DNA from: Deinococcus sp. HSC-46F16
GTDB lineage: Bacteria; Deinococcota; Deinococci; Deinococcales; Deinococcaceae
Length of the DNA stretch: 64,000 nt
NCBI RefSeq assembly: GCF_024171495.1
Contig: NZ_JALJZW010000005.1
Coordinates: 62,001 to 126,000 of the forward strand
Reading direction: 5' to 3'
The notes under the pieces were generated by a model that had not been told where the DNA came from, did no database searches, and worked only from the letters and a program-made list of their open reading frames with translations. This document shows, piece by piece, positions 27,017 through 38,746 of the stretch (position 1 is the stretch's first letter; every line of letters begins with the position of its first letter). Made by a program: the position numbers and the translations under genes.

Positions 27017-27031
27017 TTAACACGGTGTTAA
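27017..27031 (+). promoter_or_regulatory. Perfect palindrome upstream of the pur operon
   Basis: TTAACACGGTGTTAA is a 7-1-7 perfect inverted repeat, AT-rich in a GC-rich setting, about 125 bases before the leader ORF of the purine operon and 50 bases from the divergent ribH start. It is the most obvious operator candidate here. PurR of Bacillus or LacI-type PurR sites look different, so the binder is unknown. Confidence 0.5.
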
Positions 27032-27119
27032 GGTGGAGCACGGCAGCCCCCCGGCTGCGTTCCCTCTTCCTTCTCCTTCCACCCGCGTCCCGCGAGACGC
27101 CCCGTGTCCTCCCCCGGCG

Positions 27120-27152
<33 letters not shown>

Positions 27153-27155
27153 CCC

Positions 27156-27236
27156 ATGATCAGCCATACCCAGCCCACGAGCGTTCTCCCGACGGCCGGG
27201 AGTTGCTCGCGTCTCCTTTGTGGAGTCCCGGCATGA
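27156..27236 (+). CDS. 26-residue leader ORF overlapping purC
   Basis: An ORF beginning [17 protein letters not shown] and ending in a TGA that overlaps the purC ATG (ATGA at 27233-27236). GGAGG lies 4 bases before its ATG. Within it CTCCCG (27186-27191) can pair with CGGGAG (27197-27202), and CTCC (27213-27216) can pair with GGAG (27222-27225), which is the purC ribosome binding site. The arrangement suggests that translating the leader opens the purC start. It is too short to be confident that it is made. Confidence 0.45.
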   Translation: MISHTQPTSVLPTAGSCSRLLCGVPA

Positions 27237-27943
27237 AGCTTGAGCAGCGTTACGAGGGTAAGGCCAAGCGCGTTTATGCGACCGCCAACCCGCACGAGTA
27301 CGTCGTGGAGTACAAGGACGACGCCACCGCCTTCAACGGCGTGAAAAAGGCGCAGATCATGGGCAAGGGCGAGATCAACAACGCGATCACCGCGCACCTC
27401 TACCCCCTGCTGGAAGGGGCCGGGATTCCGACTCACTTTCTGGAGCGGCTCTCGGAGCGCGAGCAGCGGGTGCGGGCGGTCGAGATCATCCCCGTCGAGG
27501 TGATCGTGCGGAACGTGGCTGCCGGGAGCTTCTGCAAGCGGCTAGGGCTGGAGGAAGGCACGCAGCTCTCGCGCCCCGTCGTCGAATACTGCTACAAGTC
27601 CGACGCACTGGGCGACCCCCTGATCAACACGGACACGGCGGTGGCGCTGGGCTGGGCGACCGAGGAGGAGCTGCGGCGCCTGCGCGAGCTGAGCCTGAAG
27701 GTCCGTGACTTTCTGGTGCCCTACTTCGAGGCACGCGGCATCCGCCTGATCGACTTCAAGCTGGAATTTGGCCGCGCCCACGACGGTCAGGTCGTGCTGG
27801 CCGACGAGATCAGCCCCGACACCTGCCGCTTCTGGGACGCGGCGACCGGAGAAAAGCTCGACAAGGACCGCTTCCGCCGCGACCTCGGCGGCGTCGAGGA
27901 CGCCTACGCCGAGATGCTGCGCCGCGTGACAGCCCCCGCCTGA
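27233..27943 (+). CDS. purC: Phosphoribosylaminoimidazole-succinocarboxamide synthase
   Basis: A 236-residue SAICAR synthetase that joins CAIR and aspartate with [54 protein letters not shown] and the metal/ATP segment [31 protein letters not shown] in pattern are all typical. First structural gene of the operon. The ATG at 27233 has GGAG 7 bases upstream and overlaps the leader ORF stop. Confidence 0.97.
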   Translation: MKLEQRYEGKAKRVYATANPHEYVVEYKDDATAFNGVKKAQIMGKGEINNAITAHLYPLLEGAGIPTHFLERLSEREQRVRAVEIIPVEVIVRNVAAGSFCKRLGLEEGTQLSRPVVEYCYKSDALGDPLINTDTAVALGWATEEELRRLRELSLKVRDFLVPYFEARGIRLIDFKLEFGRAHDGQVVLADEISPDTCRFWDAATGEKLDKDRFRRDLGGVEDAYAEMLRRVTAPA

Positions 27944-27971
27944 CCGCCCCTTCACCCCCCACGGAGTCCCC

Positions 27972-28223
27972 ATGCCCCAGTACCACGCCAAAGTCTTCGT
28001 CACCCTCAAGCCGTCCATCCTCGACCCGCAGGGCCGCACCGTCGAGCGGGCGCTGTCGCACCTCGACCACACCAACGTCTCCGGCGTGCGCGTGGGCAAG
28101 CTGATCGAACTGACCCTGACGGGCGAGCGCCCCGAGGTCGAAGCGCAGCTCGCGGGCATCACGCGGGACGTGCTGAGCAACCCCATCATGGAGGATGCCC
28201 GCTGGGAGCTGGAGGAGGCATGA
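27972..28223 (+). CDS. purS: FGAM synthase subunit PurS
   Basis: An 83-residue protein that bridges PurL and PurQ in formylglycinamidine ribonucleotide synthase. It shows the PurS pattern AKVFVTLKPSILDPQGRTVERAL, VRVGKLIELTL and a C-terminal NPIMEDARWELEE. CACGGAG lies 6 bases before the start. ATGA overlap with the cupin gene. Confidence 0.96.
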   Translation: MPQYHAKVFVTLKPSILDPQGRTVERALSHLDHTNVSGVRVGKLIELTLTGERPEVEAQLAGITRDVLSNPIMEDARWELEEA

Positions 28224-28587
28224 CCACGCCCCGGAAGGTCAATCTGGAGCAGAAGTTCGGCCTCTTTGCCGAACACTGGTCGCCCAAGGTCGTCGGTGAA
28301 CTCAACGGCCAGCAGGTCAAGCTCGCCAAACTCAGCGGCGAGTTCGTGTGGCACGCCCATGAGCAGGAGGACGAGCTGTTTTTCGTCATGCGCGGCAAGC
28401 TGCGCCTGCGCTTCCGTGACGGCGAGGCCGTGCTGGGCGAGGGCGAATTCATCGTCGTGCCGCGCGGCGTGGAGCATCAGCCGGTCGCGGAGACGGAAGA
28501 AGTCTGGGTCGTGCTGTTCGAGCCTGCCTCGACCGTGAACACCGGCACGGCGGGCGGCGAGCGCACTGTGACCGAGCTGGAGCACCT

Positions 28588-28591
<4 letters not shown>
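28220..28591 (+). CDS. Cupin-domain protein inside the pur operon
   Basis: A 123-residue single cupin. Motif 1 is [19 protein letters not shown] with the two-histidine/glutamate metal ligands (H-x-H-x4-E in WHAHEQEDE) and motif 2 is [19 protein letters not shown] with the last histidine. Such cupins bind a divalent metal and may be enzymes or binding proteins. It overlaps both neighbours (ATGA with purS and ATGA with purQ), so it is made in step with the synthase subunits. Its role in purine synthesis is unknown. Confidence 0.9.
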
Positions 28592-29252
<661 letters not shown>

Positions 29253-29256
<4 letters not shown>

Positions 29257-29969
29257 CGACAACGGTCGGCCAGGTTGTAGAACTCTTTCGCTACCCCATC
29301 AAATCCATTGGTGGAGAACGCCTGACCTCTGCCGAAATCAATAGGAGGGGACTGGTAGGCGACCGCTTTTGGGCAGTGGAAGACGAGGAAGGCAAATTCG
29401 GTTCAGGCAAAACCACGCGGCGTTTTCGTCGAATGGAAGGCTTGCTGGAGTTCCGTGCCTTTCTGCGGGATGGACCGGACGTGCCCATGCTGGCGCTTCC
29501 GGACGGCGCTGAAGTGCTCGCCACGTCTCCGGAAGCGACCGCTGCTCTTCGTGAACGGACGGGCCAACAGGTTGCTGTGACAGCGGAGCGCGAAGTCTCC
29601 CACTTTGACGAGGGTGCCCTGCACCTTCTGACAACCTCGGCCCTGGGCAGGCTCGCCCAGGTTCATGGTGCCCCCGTGGATGTGCGCCGCCTGCGCAACA
29701 ACATCACGCTGGACACCTCCCCTGCCCAGGGCCATCTGGAAGAGGAATGGGTGGGGAGGCATCTCGCTCTAGGGGAAGAGTTGATCGTGGAGATCGCCTA
29801 TCTGATGCCCCGCTGCGTCATGGTCAACATGGCCCAGCATGATCTCCCCGAAGACAACCGCGTCCTGAAATCCATCTCTGAAATCAATCCTGACGTGTGC
29901 CTGGGAGCATTCGCACAGGTCGTCCAACCGGGCATCGTTCGGCTGGGTGACACGGCCCGACTGGTTTAA
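29253..29969 (+). CDS. MOSC-domain protein inside the pur operon
   Basis: A 238-residue protein with an N-terminal MOSC beta-barrel ([20 protein letters not shown] and [19 protein letters not shown] in pattern) and a C-terminal MOSC core ending [11 protein letters not shown]...[19 protein letters not shown]. Cys in PRCVMVN is where MOSC enzymes have the sulfur-carrying cysteine. MOSC proteins handle molybdopterin-bound sulfur or reduce N-hydroxylated bases (YiiM/YcbX), so detoxifying hydroxylated purines is conceivable. Base composition is visibly lower in GC than its neighbours. ATG 29253 overlaps the purQ stop; GTG 29241 is an alternative. Confidence 0.85.
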
Positions 29970-29978
29970 GGAGTTTCA

Positions 29979-32219
<2,241 letters not shown>

Positions 32220-32251
32220 GGATTGGCGCGGTGGGGTTGCCCGGCCTGTTT

Positions 32252-32342
32252 CCCCCCTCCCAACCTCCCCCACAAGGGGGGAGGAGTGGAAAGACGGCCC
32301 TTGCTCCCTCCCCCCTTGTGGGGGAGGGCTGGGGAGGGGGGG
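32252..32342. repeat. Inverted pair of C-rich hairpin repeats
   Basis: Two copies of one element face each other: one at 32252-32283 ending CCCCCACAAGGGGGGAG, and its reverse complement at 32308-32342 beginning CTCCCCCCTTGTGGGGGAGG. Each copy is itself a hairpin (CCCC..CACAAGGGG). A third copy in the second orientation is at 32751 and a fourth at 38688. The pair lies between purL and the DUF559 gene end. Confidence 0.8.
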
Positions 32343-32365
32343 CCACCCGGAGCCGCCTCAGCCCA

Positions 32366-32722
32366 TCACCCGCCTTCCTTCAGGACTGCCTGAATTCGTT
32401 CCAGCACGCCGTCCAAATTTCCCCTAACCTCGTTGTTCCAGAACCGCATTATTCGGAACCCATCGGCTTGCAGGGCTGCGTCCCGCACCCGGTCGCTCTC
32501 GCTGTTCAAGTGCTGACTGCCGTCCAATTCGATGATCAGACGAGCGGGATAGCACACGAAGTCCACCACATACCGGCCGATAGGCTCCTGTCTCCGGAAG
32601 CTCACGCCAAGCTGGGCACTGCGGAGTCTGCTCCACAACAGGCGCTCTTCTGGCGTCAGGGTGCGGCGCAGGGTGCGGGCCACTTCCGTGCTGACGCTGC
32701 TCCGAGGCGGACGGTAGGCCAT
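32366..32722 (-). CDS. DUF559 endonuclease-like protein
   Basis: A 118-residue protein of the DUF559 family, which shares the Vsr/restriction-endonuclease fold. The pattern LRRTLTPEERLLWSRLR, FRRQEPIGRYVVDFVCYPARLIIELDGSQH in sequence order holds the nuclease core (Glu...Asp...E-x-D in IIELDGSQH), followed by DAALQADGFRIMRFWNNEV. The reaction of the family is not established beyond the nuclease prediction. The gene is antisense to the pur operon, between purL and purF, and bracketed by copies of one hairpin repeat on both sides. Confidence 0.92.
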   Translation of the reverse strand: MAYRPPRSSVSTEVARTLRRTLTPEERLLWSRLRSAQLGVSFRRQEPIGRYVVDFVCYPARLIIELDGSQHLNSESDRVRDAALQADGFRIMRFWNNEVRGNLDGVLERIQAVLKEGG

Positions 32723-32750
32723 ACGGAAATGTACACACCTCCATCTTTTC

Positions 32751-32788
32751 GCTCCTCCCCCCTCGTGGGGGAGGCCGGGAGGGGGGGT
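32751..32788. repeat. C-rich hairpin repeat, third copy
   Basis: CTCCTCCCCCCTCGTGGGGG followed by AGGCCGGGAGGGGGG matches the element at 32308-32342 with few changes and has the same orientation. It begins 29 bases upstream of the DUF559 start codon, so the gene is enclosed by repeats. Confidence 0.75.
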
Positions 32789-32825
32789 ACGCGGCTGGCC
32801 GCCGCCCCCTCAGAGGACCCCACCC

Positions 32826-34259
<1,434 letters not shown>

Positions 34260-34287
34260 GGCAAAGCGGTAACGGCCAAGCTTTTAG

Positions 34288-34318
34288 ACTGCCCTTCAGA
34301 CGAGGGGCAGTATTTTTT
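34288..34318 (+). terminator. Intrinsic terminator of the pur operon
   Basis: ACTGCCC (34288-34294) pairs with GGGCAGT (34305-34311), followed by ATTTTTT. It starts 29 bases after the purF stop. Confidence 0.9.
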
Positions 34319-34372
34319 CAACCACTCGTCCTCCGCCAGAAGCCACGCCAACCGCGCCATCCCAAAGCCACC

Positions 34373-34519
34373 CACGTCACCACCCTGCGCCTAGACGAGG
34401 ACATGGAGCAGCGGCTCATGCAGGTCGCCGCGCTGAAGAAGGTGCTGTATCAGATGCTGTTCAAGCGGCTCGTGGGCGAGCGGCTGTACGAGGAGGAGAA
34501 GCGGTTGGGATTAGTATAA
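34373..34519 (+). pseudogene. Remnant of a ribbon-helix-helix antitoxin-like gene
   Basis: The frame reads HVTTLRLDEDMEQRLMQVAA and then LKKVLYQMLFKRLVGERLYE with the end EEKRLGLV. The first part matches the strand and first helix of a ribbon-helix-helix repressor, and the turn before the second helix looks shortened. No ATG/GTG/TTG precedes the strand; the first in-frame ATG (34403) would remove it. It lies right after the pur terminator and at the left edge of the AT-rich island, so it may be a leftover from an earlier insertion. An intact 38-residue protein from 34403 cannot be excluded. Confidence 0.4.
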
Positions 34520-34530
34520 CGAGGGCAAAC

Positions 34531-34571
34531 GCCTAAACATTAACACAAAATGCCTTGTATTTAATTTAGGC
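34531..34571. repeat. Inverted repeat at left edge of AT-rich island
   Basis: GCCTAAA (34531-34537) pairs perfectly with TTTAGGC (34565-34571), with a smaller ACAA...TTGT stem inside. It lies 56 bases downstream of the two minus-strand island genes and may act as their terminator, or mark the island edge. Confidence 0.4.
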
Positions 34572-34626
34572 AATTTTCGCTTAGTAATCTATCGAATTTT
34601 TGTATTTTTCATTGGTCACGTGAAAA

Positions 34627-35049
34627 TTATCTAGAATCGATATAAGATAAAGCCGTCTCTAGAAGTTTCAAGTAATAGCGCGATTCCACGCCGTTGTACT
34701 TTTTAACTACGGCAATCAAATTTTCTCTGCACACAGAGCTTTCCAAGAAGGACTCCACAGTCTTAAGGTTCTCATTCAAATCTTCCATACTTAAAAACTT
34801 TATAAATAAATTAGCATCTACAGGCATCCTAGAAAGCCATACATTATTATACCTAGCTTGGCATAATCCAGTAGTAGGATTAAAGCCAGTCATTAGTAGA
34901 AGGTACTCAAATGCCCTTACATGCATAGGCCTGAACCAACTTTCTACTATAATGATTGCAAGAGATATTTTTTGTGTTTCGCTCATACATTCATAGTCCA
35001 CAACTTCAAATCTATTCAGCGTCTTGCTCATGTGACTGTAGAAGTTCAC
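34627..35049 (-). CDS. Hypothetical soluble protein of AT-rich island
   Basis: A 140-residue, mostly helical protein with no membrane segment (for example SLAIIIVESWFRPMHVRAFE, then NENLKTVESFLESSVCREN). No family recognised. GTG start at 35049 is supported by GAGGAG 7 bases upstream; an ATG at 35031 lacks one. It overlaps the end of the upstream membrane-protein gene by 38 bases, so the two are co-expressed. Codons are AT-rich (ATA, AGA and TTA used freely), unlike any neighbour, which indicates recent acquisition. Confidence 0.75.
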   Translation of the reverse strand: MNFYSHMSKTLNRFEVVDYECMSETQKISLAIIIVESWFRPMHVRAFEYLLLMTGFNPTTGLCQARYNNVWLSRMPVDANLFIKFLSMEDLNENLKTVESFLESSVCRENLIAVVKKYNGVESRYYLKLLETALSYIDSR

Positions 35050-35716
35050 GTAGTTTCTCCTCGCGCATCTCTCTATCTAAAACGACCTGAGTTAACAGGC
35101 CTGCCACAACTCCAAAAATTACCCCCTGCACGATTACACCGACAAAAATCGTCTCCACCATAGATTTTAAATATCCCCACCAATCTTGCTCTTCCGCAAA
35201 AGTTATATTATCCATGTATCCCTTCGCAAGAAAAAATATTGACAAACCATAAAATAACCACGATACTAGACTTATAACTCCTTTTTTCTTCTTAAATCCA
35301 GTTGAATAAACATCATAATCCAAAATTGAACGCGCTATGGACTCAAACCTGACGATAGCTATTATCGTAATAGCAATGTAGAATTCAGAGGATTTCAGAA
35401 CAGATGCGCAGGCCCAGCCGACAATAAAAGGTATTACGTAAGCAGAAGTTATGAATGAAGCACCAGCACCAATCCAGATGTGCCTAGTTATAGCCTTCAC
35501 TTCCTCCTCAGACTTGGCTATATCGTATGTCATCTGATTAGTACCATAATAACGAGCCAATGATGGATTTAAAGATTCAAGTGCGAAAGGAAAATAGACG
35601 GGTGTATAGTAATATTTCCTTAAACGCCGCACATACTCTAGGGCAAAATATAGTAATATTGGGAGCGATATGAATAATGGTCTTACAAGAGATGGCTGAG
35701 TAAAGAATTCTAACAT
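35012..35716 (-). CDS. Four-segment membrane protein of AT-rich island
   Basis: A 234-residue protein with membrane segments near residues 12-28 (LFISLPILLYFALEYV), 82-105 and 108-125 (FITSAYVIPFIVGWACASVL, then FYIAITIIAIVRFES), 146-165 (SLVSWLFYGLSIFFLAKGY) and 190-212 (VETIFVGVIVQGVIFGVVAGLL), ending in a charged coiled-coil-like tail (DREMREEKLRELLQSHEQ). No family recognised. GGGAGAG lies 7 bases before the ATG. With the overlapping downstream gene it forms a two-gene unit in low-GC DNA, a layout often seen in accessory membrane-effector systems; that reading is inference. Confidence 0.78.
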   Translation of the reverse strand: MLEFFTQPSLVRPLFISLPILLYFALEYVRRLRKYYYTPVYFPFALESLNPSLARYYGTNQMTYDIAKSEEEVKAITRHIWIGAGASFITSAYVIPFIVGWACASVLKSSEFYIAITIIAIVRFESIARSILDYDVYSTGFKKKKGVISLVSWLFYGLSIFFLAKGYMDNITFAEEQDWWGYLKSMVETIFVGVIVQGVIFGVVAGLLTQVVLDREMREEKLRELLQSHEQDAE

Positions 35717-35801
35717 TACATCGCTCTCCCAAAGGCTAGATCAGCTACTATTCTTTGCGAAGCCAGAATAGCTCAAGAAACAGTTACTTGAAGCACAGCA
35801 T

Positions 35802-36299
35802 ATGACTTCATCTCCCGACCTCTGCCACGCCCTCGCCCGAGTCCACCCTCCCCCCGACGCCCGCCTCTCCTGCATCTGGGCCGCCGACTCCCGGCCCGAC
35901 GGGTGGGAGAACGTGCCGCCCAGCGTGCGGGCGTGGTGGCTGTCCCTCTCTACGGAGTTGCTGAGCGGCTCGGGCTGGGGCCGCGTGGTGCTGGTGCAGG
36001 ACGTGGGGTATCGGTGGTTCCGAATGCAGTGCAGCGTGCAGGAGGCCACGCCCGAGCGGGTGCTGGCAGCGGTAGAGGGGGATCATGGGGCACCGTCGTC
36101 GGCCGGGTCGTTCACGCTGGCGTGGGGGGCGAGCGTGGAGCGCGGGCGCGTGAGCTGCCGGGGCGCGGCGTTCAGTGTGGGGGATCAGCTCGGCGTATGC
36201 CTGTACGCGGTGCCGGACGATCTGGAGTGGCTGAGGGCATGGGGTTCTTCCTTCGAGACGGAAGCCGCCCGGCGAACCTTCGAGGCGAACGAGTGGTAA
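35802..36299 (+). CDS. Hypothetical protein
   Basis: A 165-residue protein beginning MTSSPDLCHALARVHPPPDA, of normal high-GC codon use. No membrane segment, signal peptide or family motif is recognised; the sequence is rich in Trp and Cys (CIWAADS, WWLSLSTELL, RWFRMQCSV, VSCRGAAFS). It starts just beyond the right edge of the AT-rich island; the immediate upstream sequence has no clear ribosome binding site. Confidence 0.65.
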   Translation: MTSSPDLCHALARVHPPPDARLSCIWAADSRPDGWENVPPSVRAWWLSLSTELLSGSGWGRVVLVQDVGYRWFRMQCSVQEATPERVLAAVEGDHGAPSSAGSFTLAWGASVERGRVSCRGAAFSVGDQLGVCLYAVPDDLEWLRAWGSSFETEAARRTFEANEW

Positions 36300-36339
36300 G
36301 TGAGTGGGGCGGGCACCCACTCTCCCCTATCCTCCCCCC

Positions 36340-36540
36340 ATGCCCCCTTCCCGTTCCCAGATTCAACCCGGCCTCACCGTGGACATCGTGCAGAAGCAGG
36401 ACCAGCCCACGGGCAAGCTCACGCGCGGCGTGGTCGCGACGCTGCTCACCAACTCGCCCACCCACCCGCACGGCATCAAGGTGCGGCTGACCTCCGGGCA
36501 GGTGGGACGGGTACAGGCGGTCGTCGCGGCTGGGGAATAG
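36340..36540 (+). CDS. YwbE-family protein
   Basis: A 66-residue protein with the characteristic YwbE pattern IQPGLTVDIVQKQDQPTGKL and TRGVVATLLTNSPTHPHGIK, then VRLTSGQVGRVQAV, a small KOW-like beta barrel of unknown function conserved in many bacteria. TATCCT lies 6 bases before the ATG at 36340, so the longer in-frame start at 36304 is rejected. Confidence 0.9.
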   Translation: MPPSRSQIQPGLTVDIVQKQDQPTGKLTRGVVATLLTNSPTHPHGIKVRLTSGQVGRVQAVVAAGE

Positions 36541-36590
36541 ACGCGGGAGCCGCAGGCCACCCGCCCCCGGCTCCCGGCCTGGCCTCCCCG

Positions 36591-37373
36591 TCAGCGCAGC
36601 AGCGACGCCCCGCCGTCCACGTAGATCTCGACGCCCGAGACGTGGCGGCTGAGGTCCGACGCGAGGAACAGGCAGGTGTCCGCCACGTCCACCGGTTCGC
36701 CCTCGCCCTCGTTCAGCGCGGGGCTGCCTTCGGGGAGTTCGACCTCGATGCCCAGTTTCTCGGTGCCCTTGTGCTCGGTGCGCTCCTCGATGTTGGTGTG
36801 GATCAGACCCGGACACACCGCGTTGCAGCGGATGTTCTCGCGGCCGAGTTCCAGCGCAATCATCTTGGTCAAGGCGACCTGCCCGGCCTTGGAGGTGCTG
36901 TAGGCACTCGCGCCGGGGCTGGAAAAGGTGCGGTTGCCGTTCACGCTGCTCGTCACGATGATGCTGCCGCCGCCCGCCCGCTTGAGGTGCGGCACCGCGA
37001 AGTGGACCGTGAGGTAGGTGCCACGCAGGTTGATGGCGATGGTCCGGTCCCATTCCTCGGGTTGCAGCTCGTCGATGGGCGCCCACACCCCGTTGATCCC
37101 GGCGTTGGCGAAGACGATATCGAGCCGCCCGAACTCGCGCACCCCCGCTTCCACGGCCTCCCGCACCGAGTCGGCGTCCGACACGTCGCAGTGGACGTAG
37201 AGGGCCTGCCCGCCCGCGCCCATGATCTCGTCCAGAACCTCCCGGCCTTCCTCATCCTGCATGTCGGCCAGGACCACTTTGGCACCCTCCTGCGCGAACC
37301 GCCGCGCCGTACCCGCCCCGATGCCGCTCGCCGCGCCCGTGATAAAGGCCACCTTGCCGTCCAACATGCCCAT
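36591..37373 (-). CDS. Short-chain dehydrogenase/reductase
   Basis: A 260-residue classical SDR. TGAASGIG cofactor motif at about residues 12-19, acidic residue in VLADMQDEEG favouring NAD, NAG in FANAGINGV, catalytic Ser in IIVTSSVNGN and YSTSK. The insert after PGLIHTNIEERTEHKG (to about residue 215) is longer than in FabG. The substrate is unknown. Start at 37373 has GGAGG 6 bases upstream, the best Shine-Dalgarno in this part; the extension to 37475 is rejected. Confidence 0.9.
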   Translation of the reverse strand: MGMLDGKVAFITGAASGIGAGTARRFAQEGAKVVLADMQDEEGREVLDEIMGAGGQALYVHCDVSDADSVREAVEAGVREFGRLDIVFANAGINGVWAPIDELQPEEWDRTIAINLRGTYLTVHFAVPHLKRAGGGSIIVTSSVNGNRTFSSPGASAYSTSKAGQVALTKMIALELGRENIRCNAVCPGLIHTNIEERTEHKGTEKLGIEVELPEGSPALNEGEGEPVDVADTCLFLASDLSRHVSGVEIYVDGGASLLR

Positions 37374-37598
37374 ATCCAACCTCCTGTCGTCGGCGGCACA
37401 GTATCCCCGCGCCGGGACCGCGCCGCTGATAGCTGGGTTAAGGCGGATTGCCCGAGCCTCCCCCTGGCGAAACATCCCTCCTTGTGCTGGCCTTTACATG
37501 GTGGGGTGGCTCACGCCTGCGGCAGAGCTCGCCCCGTGAGATAGGTGGGTCAGCCCAGCGTGTCCGCCCCTGTGCCCTACGGCCCCAGGAGGGTTCCC

Positions 37599-38516
37599 AT
37601 GTTCCTACGCATCGACAAGTTGCAGTTCGATCTCCCGCTTCCCAAGGAAGCCAACCCCAACGGCGCCGCCGCCGTGCAGGAGTTGATGGGCGGACGATTC
37701 GGCGAGATGTCCACCCTGATGAACTACATGACCCAATCGTTCAACTTCCGGGGCAAGGACACGCTGCGGCCCTACTACGAGCTGATCGCCAACATCGCCG
37801 CCGAGGAACTGGGGCACATCGAACTCGTGGCCGCCACCATCAACAGTCTGCTCGCCGGGCCGGACGTGAAGGCGCAGGAGGCCCCGGTGGACCCCACCAC
37901 CCACCCCTTTTCCTACGCGCAGGACGTGCGCTATGCCAAGCACTTCATCGCGGCGGGGCCGGGGGCGATGATCGCGGACTCGCATGGTAAGGCCTGGACG
38001 GGCGACTACGTGTACTCCAGCGGCAACCTGATGCTGGACCTGACCCACAACTTCTTCCTGGAGGGCGCGGCGCGGCACAACAAGCTGCGCGTCTACGAGA
38101 TGGTGGACGACCCCACCGCCAAGGCGCTCGTGGGCTACCTGCTCGTGCGCGGGGGCGTGCACCAGATCGCCTACGCCAAGGCACTGGAGTCGCTGACGGG
38201 CGTGAACATGGAAAAGATGCTCCCCATGCCCAACATCCCTACGGCCCTAATTCCCGAGTCCAAGCGGATCATCGACCAGGGCATCCACCGCAAGCTCTAC
38301 CGCTTCAGCGACACCGACTTCACCCAGCTCAGCACCATCTGGCAGGGCACCCACCCGGAAGACGGTTCGGAGGTCTTCGTGGACCAGTACACCTCCATCG
38401 AGGGCGGCCCCAATGTGGACGGCGGGCACGACTCGGGGGCCTTCTCGCCCGAGTGGGACATGGGCGAAATCATGGAAATCGCCCAGAAGCTGCACGACAA
38501 GGCCCGGCTGCGCTGA
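37599..38516 (+). CDS. Manganese (non-haem) catalase
   Basis: A 305-residue di-manganese catalase that dismutates hydrogen peroxide in the cytosol. The dimetal bundle ligands are in GRFGEMSTLMNYMTQSF, AAEELGHIELVAATIN and NFFLEGAARHNKLRVYEM, with the third-helix LVRGGVHQIAYAKALE. Length fits the Bacillus CotJC/Thermus-like group. CAGGAGG lies 7 bases before the ATG. It is a self-contained unit closed by a terminator, consistent with oxidative-stress defence. Confidence 0.95.
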   Translation: MFLRIDKLQFDLPLPKEANPNGAAAVQELMGGRFGEMSTLMNYMTQSFNFRGKDTLRPYYELIANIAAEELGHIELVAATINSLLAGPDVKAQEAPVDPTTHPFSYAQDVRYAKHFIAAGPGAMIADSHGKAWTGDYVYSSGNLMLDLTHNFFLEGAARHNKLRVYEMVDDPTAKALVGYLLVRGGVHQIAYAKALESLTGVNMEKMLPMPNIPTALIPESKRIIDQGIHRKLYRFSDTDFTQLSTIWQGTHPEDGSEVFVDQYTSIEGGPNVDGGHDSGAFSPEWDMGEIMEIAQKLHDKARLR

Positions 38517-38533
38517 GGCGGGGATGCGAAGGG

Positions 38534-38566
38534 AGGGACGGGGCCAGGGTGTCTCGTCCTTTTTTG
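38534..38566 (+). terminator. Intrinsic terminator after Mn catalase
   Basis: AGGGACG (38534-38540) pairs with CGTCCTT (38555-38561, one G-T pair) and is followed by TTTTTTG, 17 bases after the catalase stop. Confidence 0.75.
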
Positions 38567-38577
38567 TTGGGTAGAAA

Positions 38578-38722
38578 ACCCCCTCACCCCCTCGCTGCGC
38601 GAGACCTCTCTGTCAGGGGGAGAGGGGTCATGAAGCCCGCACGAACGCGGGATGGGAGAGAGAGCCGTTCCAGGTGCGATCTTTTAGCTCCTCCCCCTTC
38701 CGGGAGAGGCTGGGAGGGGGGT
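38578..38722. repeat. C-rich hairpin repeats between catalase and SMP-30 genes
   Basis: Two elements lie here. One at 38578-38629 is a related but distinct hairpin (CCCCCTCACCCCCTCGC ... GGGGGAGAGGGG). The other at 38688-38722 begins CTCCTCCCCCTTCCGGGAG and ends GGCTGGGAGGGGGGT, matching the copies around the DUF559 gene. No gene is seen in this gap. Confidence 0.65.
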
Positions 38723-38746
38723 GGCGGGTGCACCTCGCCTTCACAC

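Noticed and set aside
37374..37598. A possible small gene between the SDR and Mn catalase
   Set aside because: Short frames exist but lack start signals or coding character; the region most likely holds the divergent promoters.
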